Below, piece after piece: positions 10,080 to 19,419 of a DNA stretch of 64,000 nt. Numbering within the stretch: position 1 is the first letter of the stretch; the number at the start of each line of letters is the position of its first letter. A program made the translations under genes and the position numbers. The DNA is from Spirosoma telluris (lineage in GTDB: Bacteria > Bacteroidota > Bacteroidia > Cytophagales > Spirosomataceae). Under the pieces are notes generated by a model, which was not told where the DNA came from, did not search any database, and saw only the letters and a program-made list of their open reading frames with translations. The stretch lies in the NCBI GenBank assembly GCA_003259005.1, contig QLII01000001.1, positions 1,798,001-1,862,000 on the forward strand. Reading direction: 5' to 3'.

Positions 10080-11243
10080 ATGGATCAGCTGATCGAGTTT
10101 TTTAGTCGACTTACTGATACAAGCGATTGGCCACCACGCTGGTATTGTGGCCGATGGACCGATTTTCATGGCTGGCTTTATATTGCTTCAGATCTGATGA
10201 TCTGGTTAGCCTACATGGTTATCCCTTTGGTTCTCATTCGCTATTTATTTGTCAAGAAAGGCGTTCCTCTTCCCGGTGTTTTCTGGCTATTTGGTGCCTT
10301 TATTTTATTATGTGGTCTTACTCATCTCATCGACGTTGTAATTTTCTGGATACCGATTTACCGGATTAGTGCATTGATCCGTTTCCTGACCGGTATTGTT
10401 TCCATTGCTACGGTAGTGGCCCTGTTCCGGTATTTCGATGAAGCTGTGGGCCTGCGTACCTCCAAAGAATACGAGCATGAATTGTTGTTCCGTCAGCAGG
10501 CGGTTATGGAGTTAACCCGCTCTAATGAAGAGTTGCAACAGTTTGCGTATGTGGCCTCACACGATCTCCAGTCACCGCTGAAAACGATCTCGAACTACCT
10601 GAACCTGCTCAATATGAAATACGGGAGTCAATTACCCGCCGACGCCCACAAACTGGTTGAAACATCGACAAATGCGGCAGAACGAATGCGGGTACTGATT
10701 AATGATCTGCTCGACTTTTCGCGCGTAGGCAATGAGGTTGCGTTTACGCCGGTTGACCTGAATCAACTGGTAGCTGAAATTCTGGAAGAACAACAGGCGG
10801 AAATTCGGGCCAGTGACGCGACTATTGATGTAGGGCCACTTCCTACCATGATGGCTCACTACACAGATTTTAAACAGGTATTTCAGAACCTGATTTCCAA
10901 TGGATTGAAATACCGGAGATCAACGGTTGCTCCTCACATACAAATCCGGGCCATCGACGAGGTCAATCAATTTTGTTTCTCCATTACAGACAATGGCATA
11001 GGAATTGAGCGGCAATATTTCGAACGGGTATTTCAGATTTTTCAGCGACTTCATGGGCGTAATGAGTTTTCGGGAACAGGCATCGGATTGGCGACCTGCA
11101 AAAAAGTTGTCGATATTTACGGCGGCCACATCTGGATCGAGAGTACAGTTGGCGTAGGAACAACGTTTTATTTTACCATTCCCAAGGTCATCAAAACTAT
11201 CCATCATTATGCCCAGACCGATACACTGTATTCTGTTAGTTGA
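10080..11243 (+). CDS. Histidine kinase with ethylene-receptor-type membrane domain
   Basis: Membrane sensor kinase of 387 residues. Residues 32-115 form three membrane segments that align without gaps to the plant ETR1 ethylene-binding domain: Asp38, Tyr45, Ile48-Pro49, Ile75, Cys78 and His82 match ETR1 Asp25, Tyr32, Ile35-Pro36, Ile62, Cys65 and His69. The Cys/His pair coordinates copper(I) in ETR1. There is no GAF domain. A short coiled coil leads to the phospho-acceptor box VASHDLQSPLK (about residue 160) and then the ATP-binding motifs NLISNGLKY, DNGIGI and GTGIGLA. The gene overlaps the response regulator at 11209 by 35 bases, so the two form a translationally coupled pair. Confidence 0.88.
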   Translation: MDQLIEFFSRLTDTSDWPPRWYCGRWTDFHGWLYIASDLMIWLAYMVIPLVLIRYLFVKKGVPLPGVFWLFGAFILLCGLTHLIDVVIFWIPIYRISALIRFLTGIVSIATVVALFRYFDEAVGLRTSKEYEHELLFRQQAVMELTRSNEELQQFAYVASHDLQSPLKTISNYLNLLNMKYGSQLPADAHKLVETSTNAAERMRVLINDLLDFSRVGNEVAFTPVDLNQLVAEILEEQQAEIRASDATIDVGPLPTMMAHYTDFKQVFQNLISNGLKYRRSTVAPHIQIRAIDEVNQFCFSITDNGIGIERQYFERVFQIFQRLHGRNEFSGTGIGLATCKKVVDIYGGHIWIESTVGVGTTFYFTIPKVIKTIHHYAQTDTLYSVS

Positions 11244-11642
11244 CGATGACCCGGATGACAATTTTCTGCATCAGGTTGTTATCGAAGATTCAGAATTGTG
11301 TGACCATGTTCGGGTTGCTGAAAATGGTACGGAAGCGCTTCGTTATCTGGAGGATACCGGTAATCCCGAATACATTCGCCCGGATTTGATACTGACAGAT
11401 GTTAATCTGCCCGGTATGAATGGGTTCGAGTTTCTGGAGCACTATCATCAGTTGGATGCCCCCCTCAAGAGTCGACTTGCGGTGCTGGTGCTAACTACGT
11501 CGCTGGCCCCCGCGATACACAACGGGCAGCTACCTTATCTCATGTAAATGGTTATTATACCAAACCGCTTACGACTCAAATGCTTCGGTCCATTGTCGAC
11601 CTGTATCCATCGGCTTCGCCAAACGATTCTCTGACCAGCTAA
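11209..11642 (+). CDS. Rcp1-like response regulator, frame interrupted
   Basis: Single receiver domain with no output domain, of the Rcp1/CheY type that partners phytochrome-like kinases. Acidic pocket LLVDDDPDD at the start, phospho-acceptor Asp in LILTDVNLPGMNG, Thr in VLTTS. A one-base loss in the C run 11507-11511 ends the visible frame early. One base restored gives the conserved Lys in GYYTKPL and a total of 144 residues. It overlaps the kinase upstream. A second, separate kinase/Rcp1-like pair is at 28550-30412. Confidence 0.85.
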
Positions 11643-11700
11643 TTCATTTATGTACAGGAGGCATTCTACTATAGAAACAATATTGATTCTGCGGATTCTC

Positions 11701-11708
11701 TACCTTTG
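11701..11708 (+). promoter_or_regulatory. Candidate -7 promoter box for rpiB
   Basis: TACCTTTG matches the Bacteroidota -7 consensus TAnnTTTG and lies 36 bases before the rpiB ATG. A clean TTTG -33 box at the usual spacing is not present (only TTG at 11683), so this call is tentative. Confidence 0.45.
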
Positions 11709-11744
11709 CCACAGTTTTTATTTTCTGACTAATTCAACTTTACA

Positions 11745-12179
11745 ATGAAAATTGCCATTGGCTCCGATCATGCCGGTTTCCAGTACAAAGAAGCCATCAA
11801 ACAATTCCTTATTGGCCTCGGACATGACGTTATCGACAAAGGCACCTATGCCGCTACACCCTCAGTCGATTATCCGCTCTTTATACGGCCTGTTGCTGAA
11901 GCAGTAGCTGCGGGTGAGGTAGAACGGGGCGTTGTGCTGGGTGGATCGGGGAACGGCGAAGCGATAGCCGCTAACCGGGTTCGCGGTGTTCGCTGTGGTT
12001 TGTGCTGGAATGAGGAGTCAGCCCGCCTGTGTCGGCAGCATAATGATGCGAACGTTATTTCCCTTGGCGAACGGATGATGAGTGAAGAAACAGCCCTGAA
12101 ATTAGTCCAAATCTGGCTCGATACACCGTTCGAAGGAGGCCGCCATCTGGCCCGAATTCAGGAATTGGATAACTATTAA
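11745..12179 (+). CDS. rpiB: Ribose-5-phosphate isomerase B
   Basis: Interconverts ribose 5-phosphate and ribulose 5-phosphate in the non-oxidative pentose-phosphate branch. 144 residues, normal length. The start IGSDHAGFQYKE and the phosphate-binding GSGNGEAIAANRVRGVRC loop are typical of RpiB/LacAB proteins, followed by HNDANVISLGERM. It lies 1.9 kb from zwf but on the opposite strand, behind the sensor pair, so it is functionally related to zwf/pgl without sharing an operon. An inverted repeat overlaps its stop. Confidence 0.93.
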   Translation: MKIAIGSDHAGFQYKEAIKQFLIGLGHDVIDKGTYAATPSVDYPLFIRPVAEAVAAGEVERGVVLGGSGNGEAIAANRVRGVRCGLCWNEESARLCRQHNDANVISLGERMMSEETALKLVQIWLDTPFEGGRHLARIQELDNY

Positions 12180-12270
12180 TGGATAATGAATAATGGATAA
12201 TGAATAATACCCTACCTGCCAACACATTATTCATTATCCATTGTTCATTACTCATTACTTATTAATAGTT
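12171..12270. repeat. Tandem and inverted repeat, GGATAATGAATAAT family
   Basis: Two tandem copies of a GGATAATGAATAAT unit (12181-12209) face a complementary stretch, ATTATTCATTATCCA, at 12226-12240 and further partners up to 12270. The outer ends AACTATTAAT and ATTAATAGTT are also complementary. It fills the gap between rpiB and the ABC exporter. A related element is at 20575-20652. Confidence 0.75.
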
Positions 12271-12280
12271 ATCATCCATC

Positions 12281-14041
12281 ATGCAGATTCTCTGGAGATA
12301 CCTGAAGCCTTATCGCTGGCTGGCGATGCTGGCACTAGTTCTGGCAGGTATTGCCCAGATTCTCGCTCTGGTCGATCCTATTATTTTCGGGAAACTTATT
12401 GACCAATATGCCACTCACCCTGGTTCTAAGACCGAGAGCGAAAAAGTTAAGGGAGTCCTTTACTTACTGGCAATAGCCGTAGGCGTCGCCATTTTATCGA
12501 ATATTACCAAGGCGTTTCAGGAGTATGTGACACGCTTAGTCGTTCAGAAATTCGGCACCGACATTTTCAACGACGGACTGAAACAAACCCTGCGCCTGTC
12601 TTATGAGGAATTTGGTGATCAAAGCAGCGGAGCCACGCTGTCCATCCTCCAAAAAGTACGCACCGACACCGAGAAATTTATTAACTCCTTCGTCAATGTG
12701 CTCTTTTCGTCTATCGTTGGCATGGGATTTCTGATCTGGTATGCCATCACGAAACACTGGGCACTCGTTCCGGTTTTTCTCATTGGCGTACTCCTCTTGG
12801 GTGGACTGACAGGCTTACTCAGCAAACAGATTAAAACTACACAGCGCTCCATCAACCGCGAAACAGCCCTGCTGTCGGGCGTCATTACCGAATCGCTGCG
12901 AAACATTGAACTCATTAAGAGCCTGGGGCTTACATTCCCCGAAATCCGGCGGCTTAAAACCCAAACGGGGCGCATTTTCGAGCTGGAAATGTTCAAGGTT
13001 CGCCGAGTGCGATTCCTATCGTTCTGGCAAAGTACGACGCTAAATGTGCTAAAACAATCGGTTTTGTTCACGCTACTATGGCTGATTTTTCGCAACGTCC
13101 TGAGCACGGGTGAGTTGATTTCCATGCAATTCATTTCAGTTTCTATCTTCAATCCTTTACAGGAATTAGGCAATATTATTCTAGCCTATCGCGAAGCCGA
13201 AGCGGGATTGAACAGCTTCGAGAAACTAATGCAGAAGCCCATCGAACGCAATCCTGAATCACCCATTGAAGTGGGCCCAATTGAGCGGCTTCGGTTTGCC
13301 GATGTTGTCTTCCGACACATCGGAGCCAATCAGAACGCGATTGATGGCGTCTCATTCGATGCTGAACTGGGCGACACCATTGCGTTTGTTGGGCCATCAG
13401 GCTCGGGTAAATCAACGATGGTCAAATTGCTGGTTGGGCTTTACCGGCCTGTAGGTGGCGAAATTTATTACAATGACATCTCCACAAAAGACATTCGGTT
13501 TAATCCGATGCGTCGGCAAATCGGGTTTGTGACCCAGGATACACACCTCTTTGCCGGAACCATCCGCGAAAACCTGTTATTCGTTAAACCGGATGCCACC
13601 GAAGCCGAGATGCTCGATGCGCTCGACAAAGCTGCCTGCGACCATCTGCTGGCTCGCTCCGAGAACGGGCTCGACACGCAGATTGGCGAAGGAGGGCTTA
13701 AGATGTCGGGGGGCGAAAAACAACGGCTCTCCATTGCCCGCGCTTTAGTCCGACACCCCCGGCTGCTCATTTTTGATGAAGCCACATCGGCCCTTGATTC
13801 GCTAACTGAAGAAGAAATTACGGATACGGTTCGGAGTGTGTCCGCGCTGAATGAACAAATTACGATCCTGATAGCCCACCGACTTTCCACGATTTTGCAC
13901 GCAAATACGATTTTTGTGCTCGAAAAAGGTAAAATTGTGGAAACCGGCAGTCATGAGGCACTTATCGCCCAAAAAGGGCTTTATTACGCTATGTGGCGCC
14001 AGCAAATCGGTGAACGCAGACCCGGAACTGTTGTAGCTTAA
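12281..14041 (+). CDS. ABC exporter (fused membrane and ATPase domains)
   Basis: Half-transporter of 586 residues: six-helix type I exporter domain (about residues 1-310), then an ATPase domain with Walker A GPSGSGKST, Q-loop FVTQDTHLFAG, signature MSGGEKQR, Walker B LLIFDEATSALD and the switch His in IAHRLS. Catalytic Glu follows the Walker B Asp, so the site looks competent; it presumably works as a homodimer. The substrate (lipid, peptide or drug) cannot be told from sequence. It stands alone between two inverted-repeat elements. Confidence 0.9.
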   Translation: MQILWRYLKPYRWLAMLALVLAGIAQILALVDPIIFGKLIDQYATHPGSKTESEKVKGVLYLLAIAVGVAILSNITKAFQEYVTRLVVQKFGTDIFNDGLKQTLRLSYEEFGDQSSGATLSILQKVRTDTEKFINSFVNVLFSSIVGMGFLIWYAITKHWALVPVFLIGVLLLGGLTGLLSKQIKTTQRSINRETALLSGVITESLRNIELIKSLGLTFPEIRRLKTQTGRIFELEMFKVRRVRFLSFWQSTTLNVLKQSVLFTLLWLIFRNVLSTGELISMQFISVSIFNPLQELGNIILAYREAEAGLNSFEKLMQKPIERNPESPIEVGPIERLRFADVVFRHIGANQNAIDGVSFDAELGDTIAFVGPSGSGKSTMVKLLVGLYRPVGGEIYYNDISTKDIRFNPMRRQIGFVTQDTHLFAGTIRENLLFVKPDATEAEMLDALDKAACDHLLARSENGLDTQIGEGGLKMSGGEKQRLSIARALVRHPRLLIFDEATSALDSLTEEEITDTVRSVSALNEQITILIAHRLSTILHANTIFVLEKGKIVETGSHEALIAQKGLYYAMWRQQIGERRPGTVVA

Positions 14042-14114
14042 GGCAGAGTTATTAAAACACGTTGTCAGGTGGTTACGGATAATACCAGTGTGAGGATATA
14101 TATAATCAAGATTA

Positions 14115-14202
14115 TAACCACAGAGGCACAGAGAACACAGAGAAATAAACACATAAAAATTACAGATTCAAAAACTCTGTGTTCTCTGTGCCTCTGTGGT
14201 TA
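14115..14202. repeat. Inverted repeat with CTCTGTGTTCTCTGTG arms
   Basis: Perfect 28-base arms at 14115-14142 and 14175-14202 (CACAGAGGCACAGAG and its complement) around a 32-base AT-rich loop. Short CTCTGTG words recur inside each arm. I recall very similar arm sequences in intergenic DNA of many unrelated bacteria, so this is a widespread element. It lies in the gap before the FUSC gene. Confidence 0.85.
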
Positions 14203-14215
14203 AAAATCTTATAGC

Positions 14216-16380
14216 ATGAATAAGCAGAGTCGGCAGGTGGGTTATTTTCTATCTAGTCAGTATTTTTCTGACGGGATCAGAATAACGTTGTCTATTCTGC
14301 TGCCCTCCCTGGTACTGGCTCAGGTTGATCAGCTTCAGGCGGGTATGGCCATGTCACTGGGTGCCCTGAACGTGAGCTTAAGCGACGCCCCCGGCCCCGT
14401 TATGCACCGGCGAAATGGCATGTTATCGAGTGCGCTCATCAGCTTTTCGGTCACCTTCATAACCGGATTCGCCCGGATGAGCCCTTATTTTCTGGGTATC
14501 GAAATTCTGCTGTTCAGCTTTTTCTTTTCCATGTTCGCTATCTACGGCAACCGCGCCACCTCCGTCGGAACTGCGGCTTTGCTCATCATGATTCTGATGA
14601 TCGACCGACCGATGGATGCGGCTGGTGTGGTTAAGGAAAGTACTCTGGTGCTAACCGGAAGTGTCTGGTATAGTCTGATCAGTTTATTGGTTTCCCGCTT
14701 GCAGCCCTATCGTCTGGCCCAACAGGCGCTGGGTCAATGCATCCATGAAATTGCCAAACTCATGGCTATCAAAGCTGATTTTTACGACGTATCGACCGAA
14801 TTAGACGACAATTACCGCCGATTGATTGCGCAACAGGTCGATGTGAGCGAAAAACAGGACGCCGTACGGGAAGTGCTCTTTAAGAGTCGGCGAATCGTAA
14901 CCGAGTCAACACGTACCGGGCGACTGCTGTTGCTCACGTTTGTGGATGTGGTCGATCTGTATGAACAGATTATTGCGATGTATTATGACTACTCCGACAT
15001 CCGCGAGCGATTTGGTAAGTCGAGCGTACTGACGGAGATTTCCCGCACCATTCGCCGGTTATCAGTTGAGCTCGATCATATCGGTTTAGCAATTCAATTA
15101 CCCGTTCCGTTTCACAAATCCGTCAATATTAACCCGGTCCTGGAAGAACTGAAACGGCATATCGACGCACTTGGCGATCAGGAAGGCAGTACGCTGGTGC
15201 TCAAAAAAGTACTCGTCAGTTTACGAACGATCAGCCAACGGCTAACCGGTTTGCAAAAAAATCTGGTACAGCCAACGCTGAGCCCCATCGACAATGAGGC
15301 TATGGAATACGGCCGTTTTGTTTCTCATCAGGAAATTGATCTAAAGTCGTTTCTGGATAACCTCACCCTAAACTCATCGGTGTTCCGGCATTCGGTACGG
15401 GTCGCGATTGCCATGCTCGTCGGGTTTGTTATTACCAAACTTCTCCCCTACGGCCACCATAGTTACTGGGTATTGTTGACGATCTCGGTCATTCTGAAAC
15501 CCGCCTTTAGTCTTACCAAGCAGCGAAATATTGAGCGCATCATTGGCACACTTGCGGGGGTATCATTGGCGTGCTAATCCTGACTTTTTTCCCAAACAAA
15601 AACGTACAGTTTGGCTTCATGGTGTTACTGATGCTGGGCACGTATAGCGCCCAACGTGTCAACTATATTGTCATGGTCATTTGCGTTACTCCCTTCATCC
15701 TTATCTTATTTAAATTTTTGGGTGTCAGCTATTTAGGCGCAGCTGAAGAACGATTTTTCGATACCTTACTGGGTGGCGTTATTGCCTTTATGGCCAGCTA
15801 TTTACTCTTCCCACAATGGGAGTCCGAACAGTTGAAGAAGCCGATGCAAGCCGTCCTGAAAGCTAACGTTCGATATATTCAGCTACTGCTTGATAGTCTG
15901 TCGGGGCGTCCACTTAACCTGGTCGATTACAAACTGGCACGGAAGGATGTATACGTCACATCAGCCAATTTATCAGCGGCCTTTGATCGGATGCTCTCGG
16001 AACCTAAACACAAGCAGCGAAACGAAAAACTGATCTACGAATTTGTCGTTCTGAATCACGTTTTGTCGGCCAACATTGCCACAATCACCTCGGCTCGCCT
16101 AACCGATGTGCCTAAGGCCTACGCGGCTCCGTTATTACGACCCGTCAAACGGGCCTTATATACCTTAACCGAAAGCTTGCACAAGACCAACTCAATTACC
16201 GAAAAACCCAATCTGGAAGCCGTACTACCAGACGTAACTACCCCCGCTACAGCCCCAAACGACCCTTCTTTATTGGAACAACTGAACTTCATTCAGCAGG
16301 TTAGCAGCGATATAGGCAAAATTGTCGAGCGACTGGAACAGCCGAAGCACGCTGGCAAAAAACAGGTTGAGGCTGTCTAG
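14216..16380 (+). CDS. FUSC-family (YccS/YhfK-type) inner-membrane protein, frame interrupted
   Basis: Membrane protein of 721 residues once repaired. Two blocks of about five membrane helices flank soluble, helical regions, the layout of the aromatic-acid/fusaric-acid resistance family (YccS, AaeB). The first block starts near residue 15 and the second has GHHSYWVLLTISVILKP, a family hallmark. A one-base loss in the G run 15556-15560 splits the frame; with six G the sequence reads GTLAGGIIGVLIL, as homologues do. The transported compound is unknown. The gene stands alone. Confidence 0.83.
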
Positions 16381-16528
16381 TGAATCCTCGCCCCAGTACT
16401 TTTCCAATTTGGAATCAATAGAATCTATTAGAAGCCAAAGAATCTACTTTGGCAGAGGACTATATCTCGCTGGCAGTATGGCTCCAAATTCCTATCTTAG
16501 AGCCTCTTACAACCATGAACATCAATCC

Positions 16529-18501
16529 ATGAAATCAGTTTACTTCCTCTTTCTGCTAACCTATCTGGCTAGCCTCCATGTTGCCCAGGCTCAGGCACCA
16601 AGCATCGTCCAGTCGATTGACATGAAAAGTGTATCGAATCCACAACTTTCGCCCGATGGCAAGTGGGTGGCCTACACCGTCACGAAAACCAATTGGGACG
16701 ATAACGCCTATGATACCGACATCTGGCTGGCCAATACCACAACTGGCGATCAGTTTCAGTTAACCCATTCTAAAAAATCGAATAGCAGTCCAGCCTGGTC
16801 GCCCGATGGCAAGTGGCTGGCTTTTCTGTCTACCCGCGACGAGAAATCACAACTCTACCTGATTAGTCCTTATGGAGGTGAAGCCCGGCCGATTTCCAAG
16901 TTTGAGACTGGTGTAACGTCCTTTAAGTGGTCTCCAACGGGAAAACAACTCGTGTTTTCGGCCACGGTTCCCGACAGTAAAGTGGATAAAGAACGGAAGG
17001 AAAAATACAGTGATTATGAGGTGGTTCGTGATGATTACAAGATGGTTCACCTTTACCTGCTCGACAGTCTGACGAACGAGAAACCCGCTCAGGCCAAACC
17101 CTTAACCAAAGGAATCGGCTTTTCGGTGGGCAGTTTTGTCATGTCGCCCGATGGAAAGAAAATTGCTTTCGATGCCTCCAAAAACCCGGATCTGATCAAC
17201 GGGCATACCTCTGATTTATACGTTCTGACGCTGGGCGATACGGTAACGCGAAAAATCGTTTCGCTCAAAGGCCCCGATCAAAATCCTGTCTGGTCGCCCG
17301 ACGGCCAGCAAATTGCGTTCACGACGGCCAACGAAAACGAATTCTATTTCTACACGAACCGACTCATTGCAACAGTCCCCGTTACGGGCGGCACGCCTAA
17401 AATACTCACCAATACATTCGATGAAAACGCGAACCTGTTGGAGTGGACTACTGATGGGATCTTGTTCAGTGGCTTTCAGAAAACGGCAGCACATCTGTTC
17501 CGAATTGATCCAGCTACGCTAAAAACGGAGCGGATAACAAAACCTGACAATTTGATTGCCGCGCAGTTTTCGTTCAGTAAAGACGGGCAGCACATGGCCT
17601 TCGTAGGCGCGCTACCCAACCAGTATGCCGAAATTCAGACGTCATCCGTGCGAACGTTTGCACCAAAAACACTGACGACGATGAGTAAACAACTGGCTCC
17701 GTTCAGTACCTCGACCCGTGAGGTTGTCAGTTGGAAATCGGTAGATGGCAATGTGATCGAAGGCATTTTAATTAAACCGGCGAATTTTGATCCTGCCCGC
17801 AAATACCCACTTCTGGTTGTTATTCACGGCGGCCCAACCGGAATAGATCTCCCCTCCGTAACGGCCGACCGCTATTATCCGATTGAGCAATTCACAGCCA
17901 AGGGAGCACTGGTATTACGACCTAACTACCGGGGGTCGGCGGGTTACGGCAGTAAATTCCGGTCACTAAACGTCAAGAATCTGGGCCTTGGTGATTATGA
18001 TGACGTGATCTCAGGCGTTGATTACCTAATTAGCAAAGGTATCGTGGACAAAGACAAAGTCGGAGCTATGGGCTGGAGTCAGGGGGCTATATTTCGGCCT
18101 TCATTACCACCTACAGCGACCGCTTTAAAGCCACTTCGGTAGGTGCCGGTATTTCCAACTGGGCAACCTATTACCAGAATACCGACATCACGCCTTTTAC
18201 AAGGCAATACCTGCAAGGCACGCCCTGGGACAATGCCGATATTTATCAGAAAACATCACCCATTAGTTACATTAGTCGGGCTAAAACCCCTACCCTTATT
18301 CAGCATGGTGAGTTAGATCGGCGCGTTCCTATTGCCAATGCCTATGAACTACGGCTTGCCCTGGAAGACAAAGGAGTACCCGTCAAAATGGTTGTTTATA
18401 AAGGCTTTGGTCACGGCATTACGAAGCCGAAGCAGATGCGGCAGGTAATGGAAGAAAACTACCGATGGTTCAGCAAATACATCTGGGGAGAAAACCTGTA
18501 A
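16529..18501 (+). CDS. Secreted S9 (prolyl oligopeptidase family) peptidase, frame interrupted
   Basis: Exported serine peptidase of 657 residues after repair. Signal peptide (hydrophobic core, then VAQAQA), then a TolB/WD40-like propeller with repeats of LSPDGKWVAYT and WSPDGKWLAF, then an alpha/beta-hydrolase domain. Catalytic Ser is in GWSQGGY, Asp in GELDRRVP and His in GFGHGI. A one-base loss in the G run 18082-18086 lies exactly in the nucleophile motif. I chose ATG 16529 because it begins the signal peptide. The leader 16400-16455 carries GAATCTATT-type repeat fragments. Confidence 0.87.
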
Positions 18502-18541
18502 TGCATAAAAGGTCTGATACGAGCCCCTTGCTTCTTTATAA

Positions 18542-18578
18542 AACAAAGCCCCGGCAGTTGGTCTGTCGGGACTTTGTT
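18542..18578. terminator. Hairpin downstream of the S9 peptidase
   Basis: Arms AACAAAGCCCCGGCAG and CTGTCGGGACTTTGTT pair over 16 bases with two G-U type mismatches. No T run follows, so it may be an RNA-end hairpin and not a classical intrinsic terminator. Confidence 0.6.
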
Positions 18579-18712
18579 GATGCGTATGTAGGTAAAACAG
18601 CAGAAGGGTTCAAAATGTTGTCCAACTGAAAAATTGTTAAATAATTTTTCAGTTTAGTTTTCAAAAATAAAATCATTAATGCTCACTTCCATTTTGTAAA
18701 CATTTTCAGCAT

Positions 18713-19330
18713 ATGTCTTTCTTAGTGCTTGACCTTGAGATGACCGGCCCTGAACCGGATTACAATGAAATTATTCAGATTGGGGCGGTGCTCTTTGACG
18801 ATAATTGGGTTGAAAAAGGTAAATACCTCACCAACGTTTATCCAGAGAATAAAGACGCGTTTTCGTCTTCATCCGAGAAAATTCATAACCTCTCACTGGC
18901 CGATCTGGAAGATGCGCCCATGATCTATGATGTATTACCCGAACTGGAGGAATGGATTTGTAAAGAGCTTGGCCTGCGGGTTCCGAAGGGACAATTAGAC
19001 CGAACGCCCTTCCTGCGCGATGTGATTATCTGCGGTCAGAGCGTGATAAACGACATCAATTTTCTAAAGGAAGCCTACCGGTATGAGAAGCTCAAGTGGC
19101 CCTACTCCCGTGTATTACTCGACCTGCATACACTGGCTTATTTTACCTTCCGGGTACTAAAAGCAAACGGTCGAAAGGTTCCGGATCGGCTAAGCCTGAC
19201 GGCGATTGCAAACTACTTCGGCTTTGCCAGGGAGGATGGCTTTCATAACGCACTTGAAGACGCCGAACTTACGGCAAAGTGCCTCAAAGAGGTTTTTACA
19301 TTGAGTGATCGACTGAAACTACCGGTCTAA
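18713..19330 (+). CDS. DEDDh 3'-5' exonuclease, DnaQ/RNase T superfamily
   Basis: Exonuclease domain protein of 205 residues. All catalytic motifs are visible: Exo I DLEMTG near residue 7, Exo II Asp in INDINFL, and Exo III HNALEDAELT, with the His that defines the DEDDh class. There is no polymerase-binding or extra domain, so it could act on DNA or on RNA; oligoribonuclease or proofreading-like roles are both possible. It is monocistronic and uninterrupted. The 211 bases upstream are AT-rich and contain only the preceding hairpin. Confidence 0.85.
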   Translation: MSFLVLDLEMTGPEPDYNEIIQIGAVLFDDNWVEKGKYLTNVYPENKDAFSSSSEKIHNLSLADLEDAPMIYDVLPELEEWICKELGLRVPKGQLDRTPFLRDVIICGQSVINDINFLKEAYRYEKLKWPYSRVLLDLHTLAYFTFRVLKANGRKVPDRLSLTAIANYFGFAREDGFHNALEDAELTAKCLKEVFTLSDRLKLPV

Positions 19331-19340
19331 CCGCCTGTTC

Positions 19341-19410
19341 AATAGACCGCAGATTATAGGATGAGTATGATTTATGTAGCCCTACCAATCATAAAAATCA
19401 GCGGTCTATT
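19341..19410. repeat. Inverted repeat, AATAGAxCGCxGATTxTTA family
   Basis: Left arm starts AATAGACCGC at 19341; right arm 19387-19410 ends GCGGTCTATT. The arms share the core of the element at 4592-4727 (AATAGAxCGCTGATTTTTATGAT). It lies between the convergent ends of the exonuclease and the M50 protease genes. Confidence 0.78.
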
Positions 19411-19419
19411 CTATGGCAG

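Noticed and set aside
15556..15580. Programmed frameshift in the FUSC gene
   Set aside because: The slippery heptamer and downstream pseudoknot are missing, and the same single-base loss occurs in many unrelated genes in the window.
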